This document shows positions 38,787-48,441 of a stretch of DNA of 64,000 bases, piece by piece. Location of the stretch: NCBI RefSeq assembly GCF_000422645.1, contig NZ_AUGL01000026.1, positions 1 to 64,000 of the forward strand, read 5' to 3'. The position numbers and the translations under genes are program-made. The DNA comes from Ferrimonas futtsuensis DSM 18154 (GTDB lineage Bacteria; Pseudomonadota; Gammaproteobacteria; Enterobacterales; Shewanellaceae). Under the pieces are notes generated by a model. That model was not told the origin of the DNA and did no database searches. It was given only the letters and a program-made list of their open reading frames with translations. Each line of letters opens with the position of its first letter. Positions within the stretch are counted from its first letter, which is position 1.

Positions 38787-39818
38787 CTAGAGGGAAGGCT
38801 TATTCAGCTTGGACAGCATATCCTGACGGCTGATGACGCCCTGGTTGGCCAGCTTGGTCAGGCTCTGCTCCAGGGTCTGCATACCATGGCTCATACCGGT
38901 CTGAATGGCGGAATACATCTGCGCCACCTTGTCCTCACGGATCAGGTTACGGATGGCCGGAGTGCCCATCATGATCTCATGAGCAGCCACCCGGCCTCCC
39001 CCCACCTTCTTCACCAGAGTCTGGGAGATCACCGCCTGCAGGGATTCCGACAACATGGTGCGCACCATATCCTTCTCCGCCGCCGGAAAGACATCCACCA
39101 CCCGGTCGATGGTCTTGGCCGCCGACGTAGTGTGCAGGGTGCCAAACACCAGGTGGCCGGTTTCTGCCGCAGTCAGAGCCAGGCGGATGGTTTCCAGGTC
39201 CCTGAGCTCCCCTACCAGGATCACATCGGGATCCTCCCGCAGGGCGCTGCGCAGGGCATTGTTGAAGCTGTGAGTATCCCGGTGCACCTCCCTCTGGTTG
39301 ATCAGGCAGTTTTTCGGCTTGTGGACGAATTCAATGGGATCCTCAATGGTCAGGATATGATCGCGGCGATCCGCGTTGATGTAATCCACCATGGCCGCCA
39401 GGGTGGTACTCTTACCGGAACCGGTAGGGCCGGTCACCAGCACCAGCCCCCTGGGGAAGGAGGCGATCTGACGGAAAATGTCCGGGGCATCCAGTTGTTC
39501 CAGAGTCAGCACTTCGCTGGGGATGGTACGGAACACCGCGGCGGCCCCCCGAGACTGGTGGAAGGCGTTTACCCTGAAGCGTGCCAGATCCGGCACTTCG
39601 AAGGAGAAGTCGATCTCCAGTTTCTCTTCATACTCCTTACGCTGCTTGTCATTCATAATGTCGTAGACAAGAGCCTGGATGGTGGCGTGATCCAGTTCCG
39701 GAACACTCAGACGGCGAACCTCGCCGTCCACCCGAATAAGAGGTGCCACGCCGGAAGATAGGTGCAGATCGGAGGCGTTGTGTTTTACACTAAAAGCAAG
39801 AAGCTCAGTAATATCCAT
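38787..39818 (-). CDS. pilT: Type IV pilus retraction ATPase PilT
   Basis: 343 aa. Walker A GPTGSGKST at 130-138, TIEDPIEFVH, VILVGELRD, and the PilT AIRNLIRE motif needed for retraction. It drives pilus disassembly for twitching motility and DNA uptake. Its ATG is only 28 bp from the divergent yggS ATG. Confidence 0.97.
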   Translation of the reverse strand: MDITELLAFSVKHNASDLHLSSGVAPLIRVDGEVRRLSVPELDHATIQALVYDIMNDKQRKEYEEKLEIDFSFEVPDLARFRVNAFHQSRGAAAVFRTIPSEVLTLEQLDAPDIFRQIASFPRGLVLVTGPTGSGKSTTLAAMVDYINADRRDHILTIEDPIEFVHKPKNCLINQREVHRDTHSFNNALRSALREDPDVILVGELRDLETIRLALTAAETGHLVFGTLHTTSAAKTIDRVVDVFPAAEKDMVRTMLSESLQAVISQTLVKKVGGGRVAAHEIMMGTPAIRNLIREDKVAQMYSAIQTGMSHGMQTLEQSLTKLANQGVISRQDMLSKLNKPSL

Positions 39819-39846
39819 TTATCTGACATCACATAACCCAAAAATT

Positions 39847-40530
39847 ATGACAACCATAGCAGACCAGCTGAGTCTGGCCAAAGCGCAGATTGCACAGTCT
39901 GCCGCCGCCGCCGGACGAAATTCAGACGAGATCACCCTGCTCGCCGTAAGCAAGACCAAGCCCGCGTCCATGCTCAGAGAGGCCTATGAGGCGGGTCAGC
40001 GCCATTTCGGAGAAAACTATCTTCAGGAATCGCTGGAGAAACAGCAGCAGCTGACCGATCTGGGGATCATCTGGCACTTTATCGGCCCCATCCAGTCCAA
40101 CAAGACACGCCCCATCGCCGAGCAGTTCCACTGGGTTCACAGCGTGGATCGCATCAAAGTCGCCCGACGGCTGGCGAAACAGAGGCCGGCTGAGCTGGCC
40201 CCGCTGAACATCTGCCTTCAGGTGAACATCAGCGATGAGGAGTCCAAATCCGGCGCCAGTGCCAATGAGGTGCTCGCCCTGGCTCGGGAAGTCAGCCAAC
40301 TGCAGAACGTCCGTCTGCGCGGACTGATGGCCATCCCCATGGCCACTCCGGATCCCGCACAGCAGAGGGCGCAGTTTGCCAAAGTTAAAAAGCTGTTTAA
40401 TGAGCTAAAATCTGAATTTAGCGATATAGATACCCTTTCCATGGGGATGAGCGGCGACCTAGATGCCGCCATCGCCGAACAGAGCACCATGGTCAGGCTG
40501 GGAACGGCCATTTTTGGGGCAAGGACCTAA
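39847..40530 (+). CDS. yggS: PLP homeostasis protein YggS
   Basis: 227-aa PLP-binding TIM-barrel protein (PLPBP/COG0325) that buffers pyridoxal phosphate. The PLP lysine lies in LLAVSKTKP, with HFGENYLQE and HFIGPIQSNK downstream. ATG 39847 gives the conserved N-terminus; no SD is visible and only 28 bp separate it from the pilT start, so its transcript may have a very short leader or start inside pilT. Confidence 0.94.
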   Translation: MTTIADQLSLAKAQIAQSAAAAGRNSDEITLLAVSKTKPASMLREAYEAGQRHFGENYLQESLEKQQQLTDLGIIWHFIGPIQSNKTRPIAEQFHWVHSVDRIKVARRLAKQRPAELAPLNICLQVNISDEESKSGASANEVLALAREVSQLQNVRLRGLMAIPMATPDPAQQRAQFAKVKKLFNELKSEFSDIDTLSMGMSGDLDAAIAEQSTMVRLGTAIFGART

Positions 40531-40532
40531 CA

Positions 40533-41360
40533 GTGACACAGATGCAACAGCCAACCCTGGGCTTTATCGGGGCCGGCAACATGAGCCACAGTATCATCAG
40601 TGGCCTGGTCAAGGGCGGCTACCCTGCCAGTGCCATCATCGCCAGCAATCCAAGCAACCCGAAGCTGGAGGAGCTGCAAAACAGATTCTCCATCCGCACC
40701 AGCAACGATAATCTGGATGCGGCGGCCAGCGAGGTTGTGATCCTGGCAGTGAAACCCCAGATCCTGAAACAGGTCTGCGAAACCCTAAGCCACATCGATT
40801 TCAGCAACAAGCTGGTGGTCTCCATCGCTGCCGGCGTTACCTGCGCCAGAATCGCCGAGTATCTGGGTCAGGAAGTGCGGGTGGTACGCGCCATGCCGAA
40901 CACCCCATCCCTGCTCGGGCTGGGTATGACAGGCCTATACGCGGCAAAGGGGTGCAGCCAGGCAGATCGGCAGCTGGCCGGTCACCTGATGCAGGCGGTG
41001 GGAGAGATCACCTGGGTGGAGCAGGAGTCCGGCATCGATCAGGTGATCGCCTGTGCCGGCAGTGCCCCCGCCTACTTCTTCCTGATGATGGAAGCCATGG
41101 AGCAGAGCGCCGTCAACAGCCTGGGGGTCAGCCGGGAGCAGGCCAGGGAGATGATCCAACAGACCGCCATCGGTGCCGCCGCTATGGTAAAACAGAATCC
41201 CGATCTGTCCCTGGCAGAGCTGCGGAACCGGGTCACCTCCAAGGGAGGCACCACCGCCAAGGCGATAGAACATTTCGAACAGCAGGGATTGCGCGACACA
41301 GTGGACGGGGCCATGAAGGCCGCGGTAAAACGGGCCGTAGAGATGGCCGAACAGTTTTAA
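40533..41360 (+). CDS. proC: Pyrroline-5-carboxylate reductase
   Basis: Last step of proline synthesis. 275 aa; Rossmann motif LGFIGAGNMSHSI and the P5CR signature near the C-terminus (AELRNRVTSKGGTTAKAIEHFE). GTG 40533 has AAGGA 8 nt upstream and is preferred over ATG 40542. Follows yggS after 2 bp. Confidence 0.95.
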   Translation: MTQMQQPTLGFIGAGNMSHSIISGLVKGGYPASAIIASNPSNPKLEELQNRFSIRTSNDNLDAAASEVVILAVKPQILKQVCETLSHIDFSNKLVVSIAAGVTCARIAEYLGQEVRVVRAMPNTPSLLGLGMTGLYAAKGCSQADRQLAGHLMQAVGEITWVEQESGIDQVIACAGSAPAYFFLMMEAMEQSAVNSLGVSREQAREMIQQTAIGAAAMVKQNPDLSLAELRNRVTSKGGTTAKAIEHFEQQGLRDTVDGAMKAAVKRAVEMAEQF

Positions 41361-41386
41361 TTTTTTTATTAGGGTAACCATTAACT

Positions 41387-41935
41387 ATGTCATCTGCCTT
41401 TCTCTATCTGATCAGCACGGTCTTTAACCTCTATCTGATGGTGGTCATCCTGCGTGTCTGGCTGCAGTGGGCCCGCGCCGATTTCTATAACCCCTTCAGT
41501 CAGTTCATTGTGAAGGCCACCCACCCTTTACTGGCCCCTCTGCGACGGTTCATTCCCGCCATCGGCAGCCTGGATCTGGCCGGAGTCGTGCTGGCTTATC
41601 TGGTCGCCCTGGGCAAGTGGGCGGTGCTGATGCTGGTACAAAGCGGCACCTTTGACCCCATCGCCTTCTACCTGGGGGGGATCACCCTGGTGAAGGAAAC
41701 CGGTATGCTGCTGTTCTGGATCCTGATCATTCGCGCCATCATGAGCTGGATAAGCCAGGGCCAGAACCCCATCGAGTACGTGTTCATGCAGCTCACCGAG
41801 CCGATGCTGGCCCCCATCCGCCGGGTCATTCCTGCCATGGGCGGCCTGGATTTCTCCCTGATGGTGGTACTGATTGGCCTCAACTTCATCAACCTGTTCC
41901 TCTATGACCTGATCCCTCTCTGGGGCGCCATTTGA
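41387..41935 (+). CDS. yggT: YggT-family membrane protein
   Basis: 182 aa with two YggT repeats, each with TM helices and a [13 protein letters not shown] / [11 protein letters not shown] motif (internal duplication). Implicated in osmotic or potassium tolerance and membrane biology; exact role unclear. Conserved in the yggS-proC-yggT-yggU block; its TGA overlaps the yggU TTG start. Confidence 0.9.
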   Translation: MSSAFLYLISTVFNLYLMVVILRVWLQWARADFYNPFSQFIVKATHPLLAPLRRFIPAIGSLDLAGVVLAYLVALGKWAVLMLVQSGTFDPIAFYLGGITLVKETGMLLFWILIIRAIMSWISQGQNPIEYVFMQLTEPMLAPIRRVIPAMGGLDFSLMVVLIGLNFINLFLYDLIPLWGAI

Positions 41936-42219
41936 GGCCAGTAGAGCAGCAGGGGGAATCCCTGCTGCTGAATCTCTATATTCAACCCAAGGCCAGCCGA
42001 GACCAGATAGTGGGTGCTCACGGCGAGGAGTTGAAGATAGCCATCACCGCCCCTCCGGTAGACGGCAAGGCCAACGCTCACCTGACCAAGTACCTGGCCA
42101 AGCAGTTCCGGGTGGCCAAGGGTCAGGTATCCATACTCAAAGGGGAGCTGGGCCGTCACAAGCAGGTACGCATTGATGACCCGGTGCAGATCCCTGAACC
42201 CATTGAGCAACTATTATAA
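41932..42219 (+). CDS. yggU: DUF167 protein YggU
   Basis: 95 aa with the DUF167 core [34 protein letters not shown]. Start is TTG 41932 inside the yggT stop (TTGA, 4-nt overlap), consistent with translational coupling. Function unknown. Confidence 0.88.
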   Translation: MRPVEQQGESLLLNLYIQPKASRDQIVGAHGEELKIAITAPPVDGKANAHLTKYLAKQFRVAKGQVSILKGELGRHKQVRIDDPVQIPEPIEQLL

Positions 42220-42284
42220 TAGTGACAGTGGCCCTGTGAGGCGGGGCCATACCAACGCGCAACACACAGAGAAGGAGTTCGTTT

Positions 42285-42722
42285 ATGTTCAAACGTCTAT
42301 GCGCCCTGCTGGCGCTCAGCCTGTTCCTGGTCCTTCCCGCCCAGGCGGAGCAGAAGGTTCAGGTGGGGGACTACGCCATCCACTACGTCTCCTTCGGCAG
42401 CACCTTTATCCCCCCCTCCATCGCCAAGACCTATGGCATCAACCGCAGTCGCTATGTTGGCCTGGTGAATGTGGTCATACTGGACACCTCCAAAGGTGAT
42501 GAGGGAGAGGCGGTCGCCGCCAGCATCAGCGGCAATGCCCAGAACCTCTTGGGAAGCCAGAAGTCCCTCAAGTTCAAAGAGATTCGCGAAGGCACTGCCA
42601 TCTACTACATCGCCGAGGTGAACCATAGGAATGAGGAGACCTTCACCTTCACCCTGGACATCTCCAACGGCACGGACCTGGACACCAACCTGCAGTTCAA
42701 ACAGAAGTTCTACGTAGACTGA
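42285..42722 (+). CDS. DUF4426 periplasmic protein
   Basis: 145 aa with a clear signal peptide (MFKRLCALLALSLFLVLPAQA), then a soluble beta-rich domain matching DUF4426, commonly found between yggU and rdgB in Shewanella and Vibrio relatives. Function unknown. Strong SD AAGGAG. Confidence 0.85.
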   Translation: MFKRLCALLALSLFLVLPAQAEQKVQVGDYAIHYVSFGSTFIPPSIAKTYGINRSRYVGLVNVVILDTSKGDEGEAVAASISGNAQNLLGSQKSLKFKEIREGTAIYYIAEVNHRNEETFTFTLDISNGTDLDTNLQFKQKFYVD

Positions 42723-42785
42723 TATCGCACTCAGGCCGGGGCTCGGGTAGAATTCCAGCCCCTAGCCCTGGTTTGAGTAGATGCC

Positions 42786-43382
42786 ATGAAACAGATTGTC
42801 CTGGCCACCGGCAATGCCGGCAAGGTCAAAGAGTTCGCCACCCTGCTGGCCGACTTCCCCATTAGCGTTTCCCCCCAAAGCGAATTTGAGGTTCCCGAAG
42901 CCGTTGAAGATGGCCTCACCTTCGTAGAAAACGCGCTGATTAAGGCGCGCAATGCCGCCAAGGCCACCGGCCTGCCCGCCATCGCCGATGACTCCGGCAT
43001 CGAGGTGGATGCCTTGAACGGCAAGCCTGGCATCTATTCAGCCCGCTTCGCCGGCTTACCCTCCAATGCCGAGAACAACTGGCGCAAACTGCTGGTGGAG
43101 ATGGACGGCAAAGAGAACCGCGATGCCCGCTTCCAGTGTGTTCTGGTGTTTATGCGTCACGCCGAAGACCCGACCCCAATCATCTGTCAGGCCAGCTGGG
43201 AGGGTGAGATCCTTACCGAGGCCCGCGGCGAGAAGGGCCACGGCTATGATCCCGTGTTTCTGGTGAAGGGGGACTCCCGCACTGCCGCCGAACTGGATGC
43301 TGACGAGAAAAATGCGCTGAGCCATCGTGGCAAGGCGATGGATCTGCTGCTGGCCCAGCTGACAGAGAAGGGCATCATCTGA
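42786..43382 (+). CDS. rdgB: dITP/XTP pyrophosphatase RdgB
   Basis: 198-aa house-cleaning NTPase that removes dITP, ITP and XTP. N-terminal VLATGNAGKVKEF and the ADDSGIEVDALNGKPGIYSARF core are intact. Its TGA overlaps the hemW ATG (TGATG). Confidence 0.95.
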   Translation: MKQIVLATGNAGKVKEFATLLADFPISVSPQSEFEVPEAVEDGLTFVENALIKARNAAKATGLPAIADDSGIEVDALNGKPGIYSARFAGLPSNAENNWRKLLVEMDGKENRDARFQCVLVFMRHAEDPTPIICQASWEGEILTEARGEKGHGYDPVFLVKGDSRTAAELDADEKNALSHRGKAMDLLLAQLTEKGII

Positions 43383-44527
43383 TGATGCAGCTGCCGCCGC
43401 TCTCCCTCTACGTCCACATCCCCTGGTGTGAACAGAAGTGCCCCTATTGCGATTTCAACTCCCATGGCCGCAAAGGCGCCATTCCGGAGGAGGGCTACAT
43501 TGATGCCCTGCTGGCGGATCTGGACCGGGACAGGCACCTGGCCCAGGGACGCGCCCTGCGCAGCATCTTTATTGGCGGCGGCACCCCATCCCTGATCTCT
43601 GCCGAAGGGATTGGGCGTTTGCTGCAGGGCATCGAGCAGCGGCTCCCCTTTGTCCCAGGCATTGAGATCACCATGGAGGCCAACCCCGGCACCCTGGAGG
43701 CGGGCCGTTATCAGGGCTACCGCCGTGCCGGCATCAATCGCCTCTCCATAGGGGTACAAAGCTTCCAGCCACAGAAGCTCAAGGTGCTGGGGCGCATCCA
43801 TGACGATGCCCAGGCGCTGGAGGCTGTGGCCAGCGCCAGAGAAGCGGGCTTCGAGCGCATCAACCTGGATCTCATGCATGGACTGCCGGACCAGAGCGTG
43901 GAAGACGCCCTCTATGATCTGCGCCAGGCCATTGCCCAGGACACGGTTCACCTCTCCTGGTACCAGCTCACCATAGAGCCCAACACCCAGTTTGCCTCCC
44001 GGCCCCCAGCATTGCCTGAAGAGGAGGTGCAGTGGCAGATCTTCGAAAAGGGGCGGCAGCTGCTTGTGGCCGCCGGCTATGAACAGTATGAGATCTCCGC
44101 CTGGGCCAAACCGGGCTACCGCTGTGAGCACAACCTCAACTACTGGCGTTTCGGCGACTATCTGGGCATCGGCTGCGGTGCGCACGGCAAGATCACCCAG
44201 CCTCTGACCGATCAGGTTCTGAGAACAGTGAAGGTGAAGCACCCCACCGGATTCCTGGACCCAAACAGAGAGTTCATGGACAGCTGTTCAAGAGTCGAGC
44301 AGGAGGACTTCGCCCTGGAGTATTACATGAATCGGCTGAGGCTGATGGAAAGCATGCCTGTGTCGGAACTCACGCAGCGAACCCCGCTGACACTGGCCCA
44401 GGTTCTGCCACAGCTGCAGCAGGCCAGGGACCGGGGACTGATCCATCTGGATGATGAAAGGATGGGGCTGACCGAACAGGGTCATCGCTATCTGAATGAA
44501 CTGCTTGCGATGTTCCTGCCTGACTGA
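43382..44527 (+). CDS. hemW: Radical SAM heme chaperone HemW
   Basis: 381 aa with an N-terminal radical SAM CX3CX2C motif (Cys16, Cys20, Cys23 in PWCEQKCPYCDFNSHG) and the extra HemW Cys-free C-terminal domain. HemW binds heme and delivers it to respiratory enzymes; it is not the coproporphyrinogen oxidase HemN. Translationally coupled to rdgB. Confidence 0.93.
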   Translation: MMQLPPLSLYVHIPWCEQKCPYCDFNSHGRKGAIPEEGYIDALLADLDRDRHLAQGRALRSIFIGGGTPSLISAEGIGRLLQGIEQRLPFVPGIEITMEANPGTLEAGRYQGYRRAGINRLSIGVQSFQPQKLKVLGRIHDDAQALEAVASAREAGFERINLDLMHGLPDQSVEDALYDLRQAIAQDTVHLSWYQLTIEPNTQFASRPPALPEEEVQWQIFEKGRQLLVAAGYEQYEISAWAKPGYRCEHNLNYWRFGDYLGIGCGAHGKITQPLTDQVLRTVKVKHPTGFLDPNREFMDSCSRVEQEDFALEYYMNRLRLMESMPVSELTQRTPLTLAQVLPQLQQARDRGLIHLDDERMGLTEQGHRYLNELLAMFLPD

Positions 44528-44638
44528 TCCTGAGGCCAACTTCCCGGGCAGGCTGTCGAAAGCCCTCGACACTTGTTCACCTCAGCAAACAATAGTTGGC
44601 CCATCTCAACAGATGTTGACGCACAGCCAAAGAAAAAG

Positions 44639-44661
44639 GGAGAGCCTTTCGGCTCTCCCAT
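44639..44661 (-). terminator. Intrinsic terminator, minus-strand oriented
   Basis: GGGAGAGCC-TTTC-GGCTCTCCC hairpin; on the minus strand it is followed by a U-rich CCCTTTTTCTTT. It ends 25 bp after the stop of the hypothetical ORF at 44686-45009. It may also terminate hemW less efficiently. Confidence 0.7.
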
Positions 44662-44685
44662 CTCTTGTTATTATGCTGGGCTCAA

Positions 44686-45009
44686 TTATTTTGTTTTTGA
44701 CGCTGCCCATCGCCCGGCTACCGCTCTCCAAGGCTCTTTGGCCTTTATTTGTAGGGTACGGAGGAGGTATCTTTGCCGCTGAAAAATGCCCCGGATACTG
44801 CCGGGGCCAAAATTCCAGATGATGGATTTCAATAATCCTGTGATGGAGAACCGCGAGGTGACTCGCCACCACTCGGTGAGGTCAAACGGCTGGCTTAATG
44901 GAGGGGTCAATTCCAGAAAGCTTTTAACCTCAACCGATGTGGCCATTGTATTCATATCAGAACAATTGACAAGGCCTCGCCCGTTAACAATTCCACCATA
45001 ACGCAACAT
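44686..45009 (-). CDS. Hypothetical protein (weakly supported)
   Basis: 107-aa frame, or 87 aa from an internal MNTMATSVEV start. No recognised domain; mildly basic C-terminus. The only support is a good intrinsic terminator 25 bp after its stop and the otherwise empty ~600-bp gap between hemW and the LysR gene. No clear SD, and the sequence is more A/T-rich than its neighbours. A second terminator-like hairpin (GCCCCGG/CCGGGGC, 44788-44807, followed by ATTTTT on minus) lies inside it and argues against it, so the gap could instead hold an untranslated RNA. Confidence 0.3.
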   Translation of the reverse strand: MLRYGGIVNGRGLVNCSDMNTMATSVEVKSFLELTPPLSQPFDLTEWWRVTSRFSITGLLKSIIWNFGPGSIRGIFQRQRYLLRTLQIKAKEPWRAVAGRWAASKTK

Positions 45010-45128
45010 TTCTGCAAAATCAGGTTCAGGATTAAGCAGGCGAGATCTTAAAAATCAACAGGTTAGCTATCAGGGGTCCAGCAAACCACGGCTGTGTTCC
45101 TTATTGAGAACAATGTTTTCGCCAGGAA

Positions 45129-46058
45129 CTACAATAACAGGGCCAATTTGCGATCCCAGCGTGGCACTTCGCCCAGGCTCTCCTTGACGAAATCGGTGAA
45201 GGCACGCACCTTGGGGGCCAAATTCTGGCGTCTGGGATAAACCGCCTGCAGGGCCAGAGGGTGGGTCAGGCTCCACTCGGTTAAGATAGGGATCAGTTCC
45301 CCCTCCTGCAGTTCGTTGTCCAGCAGGTAGGTAGAGAGATAGACAATGCCCAGCCCCTTCTTGGCGACCTCTTTCAGTGCCGGGGCGTCATCTACCCTAT
45401 AGTTACCCTTTACCGGGATCTTCTTCTCGTCGGCACCGCGCTTAAACTCCCACACCGCATGCTCATACCACTCGCTTTTGTAAACCAGGCAGTTATGCTT
45501 CACCAGATCATCAGGCGTAGAGGGAACACCGTGTTTGGCCAGGTAGTCAGGAGACGCCACCAGAACGAAACGGCAGTCCATCAAAGGCCTGGCAACCATC
45601 CCCAGGGGCAGCTGCTCTGACATGGTAAGCAGCAGGTCCAGCCCTTCATTCACCACGTCCACCTTGTGATCCAGGAAGCTGATCTCCAGCTCCAGGTTGG
45701 GGTAGCGAGCCATAAAATCAGGGATAAGAGGCATCAGGTGCATGGAGCCAAAGGCCTGGGTAATGCCCACCCGAAGCACGCCACGGATCTCATCATGCAG
45801 GCTCTGAACGTTTGCCACCGCAGAGTCCACCTCACGGATGATGGACTCGCCATGACGATAGAGGGTTTCCCCCGCTTCGGTCAGGCTCAGAGAGCGGGTG
45901 GTGCGCTGCACCAGTTGAACGCCAAGTTGCTGTTCCAGCTGACTTACCTGGCTACTTACCTTGGATTTTGAGATGCCCAGACGGCGGGCGGCGGCAGAAA
46001 AGCCCTGGGCACGCACCACATGGGTATAGATAACTATGGGTTCTAACAGCTCACGCAT
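45129..46058 (-). CDS. LysR-family transcriptional regulator
   Basis: 309 aa. N-terminal winged HTH (GFSAAARRLGISKSKVSSQVSQLEQQLG) followed by a periplasmic-binding-like effector domain, of the AaeR/DmlR-like subgroup. Targets unknown; no obviously co-regulated divergent gene, as the neighbours are yggN (upstream, same strand) and the empty region downstream. Confidence 0.9.
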   Translation of the reverse strand: MRELLEPIVIYTHVVRAQGFSAAARRLGISKSKVSSQVSQLEQQLGVQLVQRTTRSLSLTEAGETLYRHGESIIREVDSAVANVQSLHDEIRGVLRVGITQAFGSMHLMPLIPDFMARYPNLELEISFLDHKVDVVNEGLDLLLTMSEQLPLGMVARPLMDCRFVLVASPDYLAKHGVPSTPDDLVKHNCLVYKSEWYEHAVWEFKRGADEKKIPVKGNYRVDDAPALKEVAKKGLGIVYLSTYLLDNELQEGELIPILTEWSLTHPLALQAVYPRRQNLAPKVRAFTDFVKESLGEVPRWDRKLALLL

Positions 46059-46102
46059 ATCACTCTCCGGTTAACCCATACATTGAACCCTTTTAGAAAA
46101 CA

Positions 46103-46131
46103 AAAAAAAAGCGGCAAATGCAGGTATGCCG
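46103..46131 (-). terminator. yggN terminator
   Basis: GCGGCA / TGCCGC stem with nine A on the plus strand giving the U tract, about 95 bp after the yggN stop. Confidence 0.75.
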
Positions 46132-46225
46132 CAAAGAGTGGAGTTTGGATCAACTTTTCAGGGAGTAGATTGTCCGCTGTAGCGAACTGAATTTAGGGGG
46201 CAGACTGCCAGCCCCCGTTCAAAGC

Positions 46226-47035
46226 TCAGTACCAGCGGTATGCCAGCTTGTCTGCTTTCACATCCAGCTGGTCAAAGGGCTTGAGTTCGGGGATCTGCTG
46301 CAGCAGCTGATTTTCCATCTCGTCCAGTTGCTGCCAGCTGCGACACAGCTGCTCGGCCTGGGCTTCCAGAATCTGTTCCTGGCCGGCGAAGCGTTGCTCC
46401 AGCTCTTCGCCCATACGCTCCATGCGCTCGCCAAAGGCTTCCATCTTGGCTTCGAAGCCTTCACCCTCACTGTTCATCATGGCGGAGCCCATCTGCATCA
46501 TGATCGCCCCCATGGACTGGGTTATCGCCGTCTCCAGCTGACGCTCGAACTCCTGATCGAACTGGTCGCCGAATTGATCGAAATCACCGCTCACCAGGCG
46601 ATAGGAACCATCATCCATGGCAATCTTCTCGCGCACCGACTGGGCCAGGGTGTCAGCCACATCACGCAGGTTGTCCATATCCACACCCAGCTCGGAGAAC
46701 TCGGTGGCGACCGCATCCATGGCGATGCTCGCCATCTCCAGCGCCTGTTCAATCACCGCCATGGTGGCGGGCATCTGGTTGTAGACCGCCAACTGGAAAT
46801 CATTCATGGCATCCTGCTGGCTGCCATCCAGAGAGACACTGTCTCCCTCAACCCACAGTCGGCCATCTTCAAACAGGTACAGGGTGCGCCCCTCCTCCAT
46901 CACCTCCAGCTTGGTGTCGCTGATCACCAGATCGTGGTTGAAAGAGAAGTCACACTGCTGGTTTTCGGCCAGGGCGGCACCTGAGGCCAGAGTGGAGGAC
47001 AGCATCACGGCGGCGGCAACTTTGGACAATGACAT
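46226..47035 (-). CDS. yggN: DUF2884 protein YggN
   Basis: 269-aa exported protein (signal peptide ending ALA-EN) with an acidic, Met-rich, coiled-coil-prone C-terminal half and two conserved Cys (QQCDF, EQLCRSW). Matches DUF2884/YggN, conserved near yggL-trmB-mutY. Function unknown. Confidence 0.88.
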   Translation of the reverse strand: MSLSKVAAAVMLSSTLASGAALAENQQCDFSFNHDLVISDTKLEVMEEGRTLYLFEDGRLWVEGDSVSLDGSQQDAMNDFQLAVYNQMPATMAVIEQALEMASIAMDAVATEFSELGVDMDNLRDVADTLAQSVREKIAMDDGSYRLVSGDFDQFGDQFDQEFERQLETAITQSMGAIMMQMGSAMMNSEGEGFEAKMEAFGERMERMGEELEQRFAGQEQILEAQAEQLCRSWQQLDEMENQLLQQIPELKPFDQLDVKADKLAYRWY

Positions 47036-47176
47036 TACTCAGCTCCTTTGAATTGGATTATGTCTGGATAATGCCAATATCGGGCCACATATGTAAGCTG
47101 CTGATATGGAAGAAATTAAATAAAAGGTAGCGAGGCGTTGCTAGGGGTGTTCACCAGAATGTGGTGAGATTCACCA

Positions 47177-48091
47177 TCAGAAGATGGAACGCTCCAGCCG
47201 CTTGGCCAGCAGCTCCAGCATCCGGGTACCCGCCAGGGAGTTCCCCGAAGGGTCGAGCTCGGGGGACCAGACGCAAACACTGAGTTCGCCAGGGACTAGC
47301 GCCACAATGCCGCCGCCGACGCCACTCTTGCCAGGCATGCCGACACGATAGGCGAACTCTCCTGCCCCGTCGTAAAGCCCACAGGTCGCCAGCAGGGCGT
47401 TCACCTGACGGCTTTGGCGCTCACTGATCATCCGCCTGCCACCCAGGCAGACCCCCTTGTTGGCCAGGAAGAAGAAGGCCCGGGCCAGATCGGCGCAGCT
47501 CATGCGGATGGCACAGTGGTTGAAGTAGCTCTTCATCACGTCATCCACGTCGTTGTGGAAGTTGCCGAAAGATTTCATCAGGTAGCAGATCGCCGCATTA
47601 CGGGCCGAGTGTTCATACTCGGAACGGGCCACCACCTTGTCGCAGACGATGTGCGGATTGCCGGAGAGCTCGCGCACCAGCTCCAGCATCCGATGCTTGG
47701 GGGCACTCAGCCTCCCCTGGAGCATGTCGCTCACCACCAGGGCGCCTGCATTGATAAAGGGATTTCTGGGAATGCCGTGTTCAAACTCCAGCTGAACCAG
47801 GGAGTTGAACGGGTTTCCCGAGGGCTCCTTACCCACTCGCTTCCACAGCTCCTCCTCCTCATACAGGCTCATGGCCTGAATCAGGGAGAACACCTTGGAG
47901 ATACTCTGAATGGAAAAGGGCTCCAGGTAATCACCGGCCCCCAGCATCTCACCATCCGCGGTGCAGATGGCGATGCCGAGGCGGGTGGCAGGCACCCCGG
48001 CCAAAGCCGGAATATAGTCCGCCACCTGACCCTGCCCGATAAGGGGCAGGGCTTCTTCATGGATGCTTTGCAGCAGAGCCAGGTCGGGCAT
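47177..48091 (-). CDS. glsB: Glutaminase
   Basis: 304-aa serine-dependent glutaminase (beta-lactamase-like fold) converting glutamine to glutamate and ammonia. The catalytic Ser-x-x-Lys lies in SIQSISKVF (Ser63-Lys66); PFINAGAL and [11 protein letters not shown] are also present. Starts at ATG 48091 overlapping the yggL TGA, in the slot where E. coli carries ansB. Confidence 0.95.
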   Translation of the reverse strand: MPDLALLQSIHEEALPLIGQGQVADYIPALAGVPATRLGIAICTADGEMLGAGDYLEPFSIQSISKVFSLIQAMSLYEEEELWKRVGKEPSGNPFNSLVQLEFEHGIPRNPFINAGALVVSDMLQGRLSAPKHRMLELVRELSGNPHIVCDKVVARSEYEHSARNAAICYLMKSFGNFHNDVDDVMKSYFNHCAIRMSCADLARAFFFLANKGVCLGGRRMISERQSRQVNALLATCGLYDGAGEFAYRVGMPGKSGVGGGIVALVPGELSVCVWSPELDPSGNSLAGTRMLELLAKRLERSIF

Positions 48092-48432
48092 CAGCCCCAC
48101 CAGATGTCGTACAGCTCGGAAGCGTTAACCTCAGTCACCGGCTTGTCGGCAAAGAACTTCTCTACCGCCTGACGGTGCTCCTCGGTGCATTTGCCCAGTT
48201 TCTGGGTACAAACGATGCCGTCCCAGGCCTTGTGGCCGCCACCGCTGTAACCCAGCTTCAGAGGCTCGATCACCTCCTCAATCAGCTGATCCACCAGGGC
48301 GTCGATCTGCTCTTCGGTCACATCGTCGTTAAAGCGCCAGCTCAGGTCGAAACCCAGCTCCTGGAACTCGTCTACGCGCAGCTTCTTGCGCAGGCGGCGG
48401 CTACGGTTCTTGGCGGTTGGAATGGTGGTCAT
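48091..48432 (-). CDS. yggL: DUF469 protein YggL
   Basis: 113 aa; basic N-terminus ([20 protein letters not shown]) and the DUF469 core. YggL is a 50S-ribosome-associated protein in E. coli. Between trmB and glsB; stop overlaps the glsB start. Confidence 0.9.
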   Translation of the reverse strand: MTTIPTAKNRSRRLRKKLRVDEFQELGFDLSWRFNDDVTEEQIDALVDQLIEEVIEPLKLGYSGGGHKAWDGIVCTQKLGKCTEEHRQAVEKFFADKPVTEVNASELYDIWWG

Positions 48433-48441
48433 ACTGCTCTC

